Shown here: one piece after another, positions 6,165-8,664 of the stretch | How the letters are laid out: the number at the start of each line of letters is the position of its first letter | Position numbering within the stretch: position 1 is the first letter of the stretch | Assembly (NCBI GenBank): GCA_964480915.1 | Contig: CAYZRS010000115.1 | Location: 1 to 8,664, forward strand | Length of the DNA: 8,664 nt | Origin: CAWGCE01 sp964480915 | Lineage (GTDB): Bacteria > Planctomycetota > Planctomycetia > Pirellulales > Pirellulaceae | Direction: 5' to 3' | The notes under the pieces: model-generated | Told to the model about the DNA's origin: nothing | Seen by the model: only the letters and a program-made list of their open reading frames with translations | Databases searched by the model: none | Program-made: the position numbers and the translations under genes

Positions 6165-6285
6165 GACCATACCGAGTCGCGTTGGCCGATTCACATTGGT
6201 ACCTGAAGATCGTCACGACGGCGACGAAAGGTGACAAAACGACAACGTGAGCGGCGCTGGGATTATCGAATTCGAAGGAAAGAGC

Positions 6286-7098
6286 CTAGGTCGCGGCTTG
6301 CGTCTCTGGCGCGGGAAGCGGGCGGATGGTAAGTCCATCCGAAGCGCGGAGCACGACTTGGTATTTTCGGTCGGGCAGTAGTCGCATCGAGACGGCCTCG
6401 CCATGCGCTGCTCGAATGCCCAAGCCGGCTGCCAGCTGCACGTCGTTGGCGATGTTCCAAAAGTTGTTCCAGATCTCGCGTTCGTATTCGTTGATCGGAC
6501 CTTCACCGTACGCCGCGGGTCTTACATTCGTTTCGTCGAGCGTATACCCCTGGCTCGGTTCTTGAAATTCGCCGTACAGTCGACGGAAGAGACAGAGCGA
6601 ACCGACTCCGCCCCCCTCGACCAGTTCGTCCGCAAACTTCACAACCCAATAGTCGAAGTAGACGACGTCGCCGTCGATACGAAACGTGCGAGGGGAGGCC
6701 AGTGCTTGGCCTTGGTCATTCACTTCGACAAATTGGAATTCGGTCGTGATATCGCCCGACTGTGGATGAGTCTCTTGTCGGACGACTTGCACAAAGCCGA
6801 TTCGATGATTCGTCTTCAGCAACCGCAGCGAAGTATCCAGGCGGGCCGTCTCTTCACGACTCGTCTGTAAATCGGTGCCCAGCTGGTCAATCATCAACGC
6901 CTGGTTGGCAGCTTTCTCTTGAACCACCAGTAAATCGGACTGCGCTTGGGCAAGCTCTTGTTGTTTCTGCTGTAAGAGCAAGTTCGAGCTAAAGAAATTC
7001 GTATAGCACCAGCCGCCACCGTATCCCAACAGTCCAATCAAAATCGAACCGCCCAAGAATCGAATAAAGCCATCGCCAGAGTCAGAACGCGACATCAT
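6286..7098 (-). CDS. Membrane-anchored coiled-coil protein of unknown function
   Basis: From the first of two adjacent ATG codons (7098; the second is at 7095) the product is 270 aa. One transmembrane helix lies near the N-terminus (about 11-35, FIRFLGGSILIGLLGYGGGW) after a short polar start. A coiled coil follows (about 39-96), then a folded C-terminal domain. That domain shows FQFVEVNDQGQ (121-131), IDGDVVYFDYWVVKFADELV (141-160), SLCLFRRLYGEFQEP, EREIWNNFWNIAND (206-219) and GIRAAHGEAVSMRLL (227-241). The pattern recalls uncharacterised planctomycete membrane proteins; I see no catalytic motif. The start is set by a GGTAGG sequence whose AGG (7102-7104) lies 3 nt before the first ATG and 6 nt before the second. 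The frame stays open to 7308 upstream, but that part is Cys/Ala-rich and sits in the divergent promoter region, so it is probably untranslated. Divergent from the gene at 7359. Confidence 0.82.
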   Translation of the reverse strand: MMSRSDSGDGFIRFLGGSILIGLLGYGGGWCYTNFFSSNLLLQQKQQELAQAQSDLLVVQEKAANQALMIDQLGTDLQTSREETARLDTSLRLLKTNHRIGFVQVVRQETHPQSGDITTEFQFVEVNDQGQALASPRTFRIDGDVVYFDYWVVKFADELVEGGGVGSLCLFRRLYGEFQEPSQGYTLDETNVRPAAYGEGPINEYEREIWNNFWNIANDVQLAAGLGIRAAHGEAVSMRLLPDRKYQVVLRASDGLTIRPLPAPETQAAT

Positions 7099-7130
7099 CC
7101 ACCTACCGATTTCACTTAAGTCTACTGCTT

Positions 7131-7150
7131 CTCGCCCCACGAGTGGCGAG
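7131..7150. promoter_or_regulatory. Inverted repeat in the divergent promoter region
   Basis: CTCGCC (7131-7136) and GGCGAG (7145-7150) form a perfect 6-bp inverted repeat around 8 nt. It lies 33-52 nt upstream of the minus-strand start at 7098. It could be an operator between the divergent genes or a leader hairpin in the minus-strand mRNA; no matching promoter could be placed with confidence. Confidence 0.35.
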
Positions 7151-7253
7151 ACTGTAGCAAAACAGCCCAGCGGAACACAGCCGTACCACAGCGGCTTGCG
7201 CGCAGCGACAGCAGCGGAGCAACAATTGGCTGCATTGGTCACTGCCGGTTCTT

Positions 7254-7280
7254 TTGAGAGCTGCCATTTCCCGGTAAAAT
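7254..7280 (+). promoter_or_regulatory. Candidate promoter of the 7359 gene
   Basis: TTGAGA (7254-7259; 5 of 6 to TTGACA) and TAAAAT (7275-7280; 5 of 6 to TATAAT) are separated by 15 nt, two short of optimal. Initiation near 7287 would give a leader of about 72 nt. The same TAAAAT core precedes the secreted protein gene at 2865. Confidence 0.4.
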
Positions 7281-7345
7281 CGGCCGCGCTTGCTTGATAC
7301 CGTGGCACCGGCTACGAAGAATACTCGGCTCACGATGCTCGCTCT

Positions 7346-7351
7346 AGGAGG
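7346..7351 (+). promoter_or_regulatory. Strong ribosome binding site fixing the 7359 start
   Basis: A perfect AGGAGG lies 7 nt before the ATG at 7359. It decides against the longer in-frame starts (TTG at 7290, ATG at 7335), which would add residues in front of the signal peptide and lack a comparable site. Confidence 0.85.
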
Positions 7352-7358
7352 CTCAACC

Positions 7359-8603
7359 ATGGTCCGCCAATTCCTGCCCCCATTGGCTTTGGCTTTGGCA
7401 TTGTCTTTCGCGTTGGCAATCGCAGTCGTACTAGCTTCGCCGCCGGCATCCTGCCCGGCAGAACCGCTGACCACCCAAGGACCCGAATTCGCCGACGGCC
7501 CATTGCAGTTCGTCAGTCAACCAATGAAACAGCTGGTCAGGATTCAGTGGTTGGATGGCAGACTCTCGCTCGCACGCGATTGGCCCGACCAATTCGCCCA
7601 TCTGACGGACGAAGAAATCCGGGCTGCCAAGCTGAAAAAAATGCTCGACCGAGGATTGCCGAAGGAATTCGCCGAACGCCGGCTGGCAATGCAAGATAGG
7701 CACGACGCTTTCGGCGGTTTACCTGAACCGCTGCAACAGGCGTTCGATGCCGTGCGATCTGCAGATCCTCAGTCGAGCGGTTCCGGCCGCCGTGGCTCAG
7801 GTGACAAAATGACGATTTCTTATGAAGGTCTGCTGCGCGGCACTGCGACGAGATCAGTCGGTACTTTGAGCTTTCACTTTTCCGAAACAGAGAATTCATG
7901 CCGTGACCTAAGAGTACAGGACACCAAAGAGGGTCGCTTCTATTTCCAAGTCTTGGGCGACGAATTCACAATCGAACTCCGGCAAAAACCAGATCGGACG
8001 GTGCGACTCACACGAATTTCCGACGACTCGGTCGATTCATTTCAAGCCAAAGATTTTTCCACTCTGCAGGATGAGCATCCCGATGCCGTGCGTGGATGGC
8101 TCATCCCTTTGATGAAACACATGGGCGTGCGACCTCCCATAACACCGGTGGACCAGGTCATTCGCGCTGCGGTTGTGGAACGACTGAAGACTTGGCAGGG
8201 CAATTCTTCTTCAGAAGCGAAACAACTGTTGGCAAGTCTGGATGCAGACGATTTCGACGAACGCGAACAGGCGACCGAACAACTGATCGAAGAATATTAC
8301 AAATTTGAAGAGGCGATCAAGAACCACGCAGCCGCGCGGGCAACGGCATCGCTGGAAGTCAGCGAACGAATGGAACAAATCTTGTCGAAGGGGCCAGCGA
8401 CTGCCAAGGAAAGCGCCGACATTTTGAAATTCATCGAAGCGAATCGATTGACCGATTCGCCCAGCTTCTTGATCAGCTTACTGGATGATCCAAACAACGT
8501 TCCCGCGGTCACTCAGCAGCTCAAAAAGATCACCGACGAACAGTTCGGCGCCGACGTGGACGCTTGGCGCACCTGGGAGAAAACGGCCGGCGCAGCCCCC
8601 TAG
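7359..8603 (+). CDS. Secreted protein with C-terminal HEAT-like repeats, unknown function
   Basis: The 414-aa precursor starts with a long, Ala/Leu-rich signal peptide (hydrophobic about 5-26, small residues ASPPASCPA after it). A conserved-looking helical segment follows (LTDEEIRAAKLKKMLDRGLP, 82-101), then a Ser/Gly/Arg linker (135-149). A beta-rich domain (about 150-222) includes ISYEGLLRGTA and RFYFQVLGDEFTIELRQK. The C-terminal part (about 285-408) carries a HEAT-like unit typical of planctomycetes: LLASLDADDFDEREQATEQL (290-309), then SLEVSERMEQIL and LKFIEANRL, and it ends FGADVDAWRTWEK (396-408). That ending resembles the FQFDRAAWKHWL end of the protein at 2865. A protein-binding role in the envelope is likely; no enzyme motif is seen. 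Cys32 might suggest a lipoprotein, but Pro at the key lipobox position argues against it. The start is fixed by AGGAGG at 7346. Confidence 0.87.
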   Translation: MVRQFLPPLALALALSFALAIAVVLASPPASCPAEPLTTQGPEFADGPLQFVSQPMKQLVRIQWLDGRLSLARDWPDQFAHLTDEEIRAAKLKKMLDRGLPKEFAERRLAMQDRHDAFGGLPEPLQQAFDAVRSADPQSSGSGRRGSGDKMTISYEGLLRGTATRSVGTLSFHFSETENSCRDLRVQDTKEGRFYFQVLGDEFTIELRQKPDRTVRLTRISDDSVDSFQAKDFSTLQDEHPDAVRGWLIPLMKHMGVRPPITPVDQVIRAAVVERLKTWQGNSSSEAKQLLASLDADDFDEREQATEQLIEEYYKFEEAIKNHAAARATASLEVSERMEQILSKGPATAKESADILKFIEANRLTDSPSFLISLLDDPNNVPAVTQQLKKITDEQFGADVDAWRTWEKTAGAAP

Positions 8604-8605
8604 TG

Positions 8606-8617
8606 GCGACTAGTCGC
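8606..8617. repeat. Perfect 12-nt palindrome at the 3' end of the 7359 gene
   Basis: GCGACTAGTCGC (8606-8617) is fully self-complementary and begins 2 nt after the TAG stop. It contains the stop codon (CTA, 8610-8612) of the possible minus-strand gene at the right edge. With no loop and no T-run it is not an obvious terminator; it may be chance. Confidence 0.5.
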
Positions 8618-8664
8618 TGCGACCCAAAAGCTCTCGCACCCCGGCTCCAATATCGGGCTGCCGC
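8610..8664 (-). CDS. Possible C-terminus of a converging gene (partial, right edge)
   Basis: On the minus strand a frame open to the window edge encodes RQPDIGAGVRELLGRSD and stops at TAG (8612-8610). The composition (hydrophobic residues spaced as in an amphipathic helix, with charged residues between) looks like a real protein C-terminus. The position just past the stop of the 7359 gene fits a convergent pair 6 nt apart. Only 17 residues are visible, and other frames are also open here, so this is tentative and the family cannot be named. Confidence 0.35.
   Translation of the reverse strand, partial: RQPDIGAGVRELLGRSD

Larger units (their letters stand above)
5901..6285. other. Gene-free leader and promoter region of the coiled-coil gene
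   Basis: This 385-nt stretch separates two minus-strand genes. Its open frames read as low-quality shadow sequence (Arg, Pro and Ser rich, no domain). It holds a sigma-70-like promoter (6072-6100, minus), a nested hairpin (6019-6053) and a tandem 9-nt repeat (6147-6164), described separately. A 10-nt palindrome TCGAATTCGA lies at 6266-6275, just past the stop of the upstream gene. No terminator for that gene is apparent. Confidence 0.6.

Noticed and set aside
7099..7308. In-frame N-terminal extension of the minus-strand membrane protein
   Set aside because: The extra 70 residues are Cys/Ala-rich without a domain, would place the transmembrane helix far from the N-terminus, and overlap the divergent promoter region. 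A GGTAGG ribosome site supports the ATG pair at 7093-7098.
7290..7358. Longer start (TTG 7290 or ATG 7335) for the secreted HEAT-like protein
   Set aside because: AGGAGG at 7346-7351 with 7-nt spacing points to the ATG at 7359, which also puts the signal peptide at the N-terminus.
7443..7454. Possible lipobox (P-A-S-C) making the 7359 product a lipoprotein
   Set aside because: The -3 position is Pro rather than Leu/Val/Ile, and the Cys follows a Pro-rich stretch rather than the hydrophobic core, so ordinary signal peptidase I cleavage is more likely.

Overview
The window looks like chromosomal DNA of a planctomycete, most likely a Pirellulales-type lineage. This rests on recognised protein styles rather than any database search. 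GC is moderate. A groEL is followed by a run of secreted or membrane proteins typical of Planctomycetes: HEAT-like repeat proteins ending in an F-x-x-D-x-x-A-W-x-x-W motif, a protein with an RGYVKYKxRWRLP block, and a coiled-coil protein ending in a WLGL-type tail. No mobile element, CRISPR array, tRNA or rRNA was seen.

Layout. Bases 1-11 could be the last codons of groES. A 137-nt spacer with two short tandem repeats and no CIRCE operator leads to groEL (149-1771), the one gene with a certain function. GroEL is closed by a stop-proximal hairpin and a textbook intrinsic terminator (1814-1849). After a gene-free spacer comes a single-pass membrane protein of unknown function (2109-2765). Next is a likely two-gene unit: a secreted TPR/HEAT-like protein (2865-4100) and, 9 nt later, a three-helix membrane protein (4110-4430).

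The minus strand then carries a 465-aa soluble coiled-coil protein (4503-5900). It converges on the membrane protein and is preceded by a leader with a good sigma-70-like promoter and a nested hairpin. A membrane-anchored coiled-coil protein (6286-7098, minus) lies upstream of it. It is divergent from a secreted HEAT-like protein (7359-8603, plus), with a 260-nt shared regulatory region between them. At the right edge a minus-strand reading frame may be the tail of a converging gene.

How the genes work together: apart from groEL there is no recognisable pathway. The other six genes are planctomycete-style proteins of unknown function, and four carry a membrane segment or signal peptide, pointing to the cell envelope. 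Only 2865-4430 has strong evidence for co-expression. I did not find a convincing new defence or mobile system. The most interesting items are the uncharacterised families, the C-terminal motif shared by the two secreted proteins, the structured leader of the coiled-coil gene and the atypical GroEL tail.
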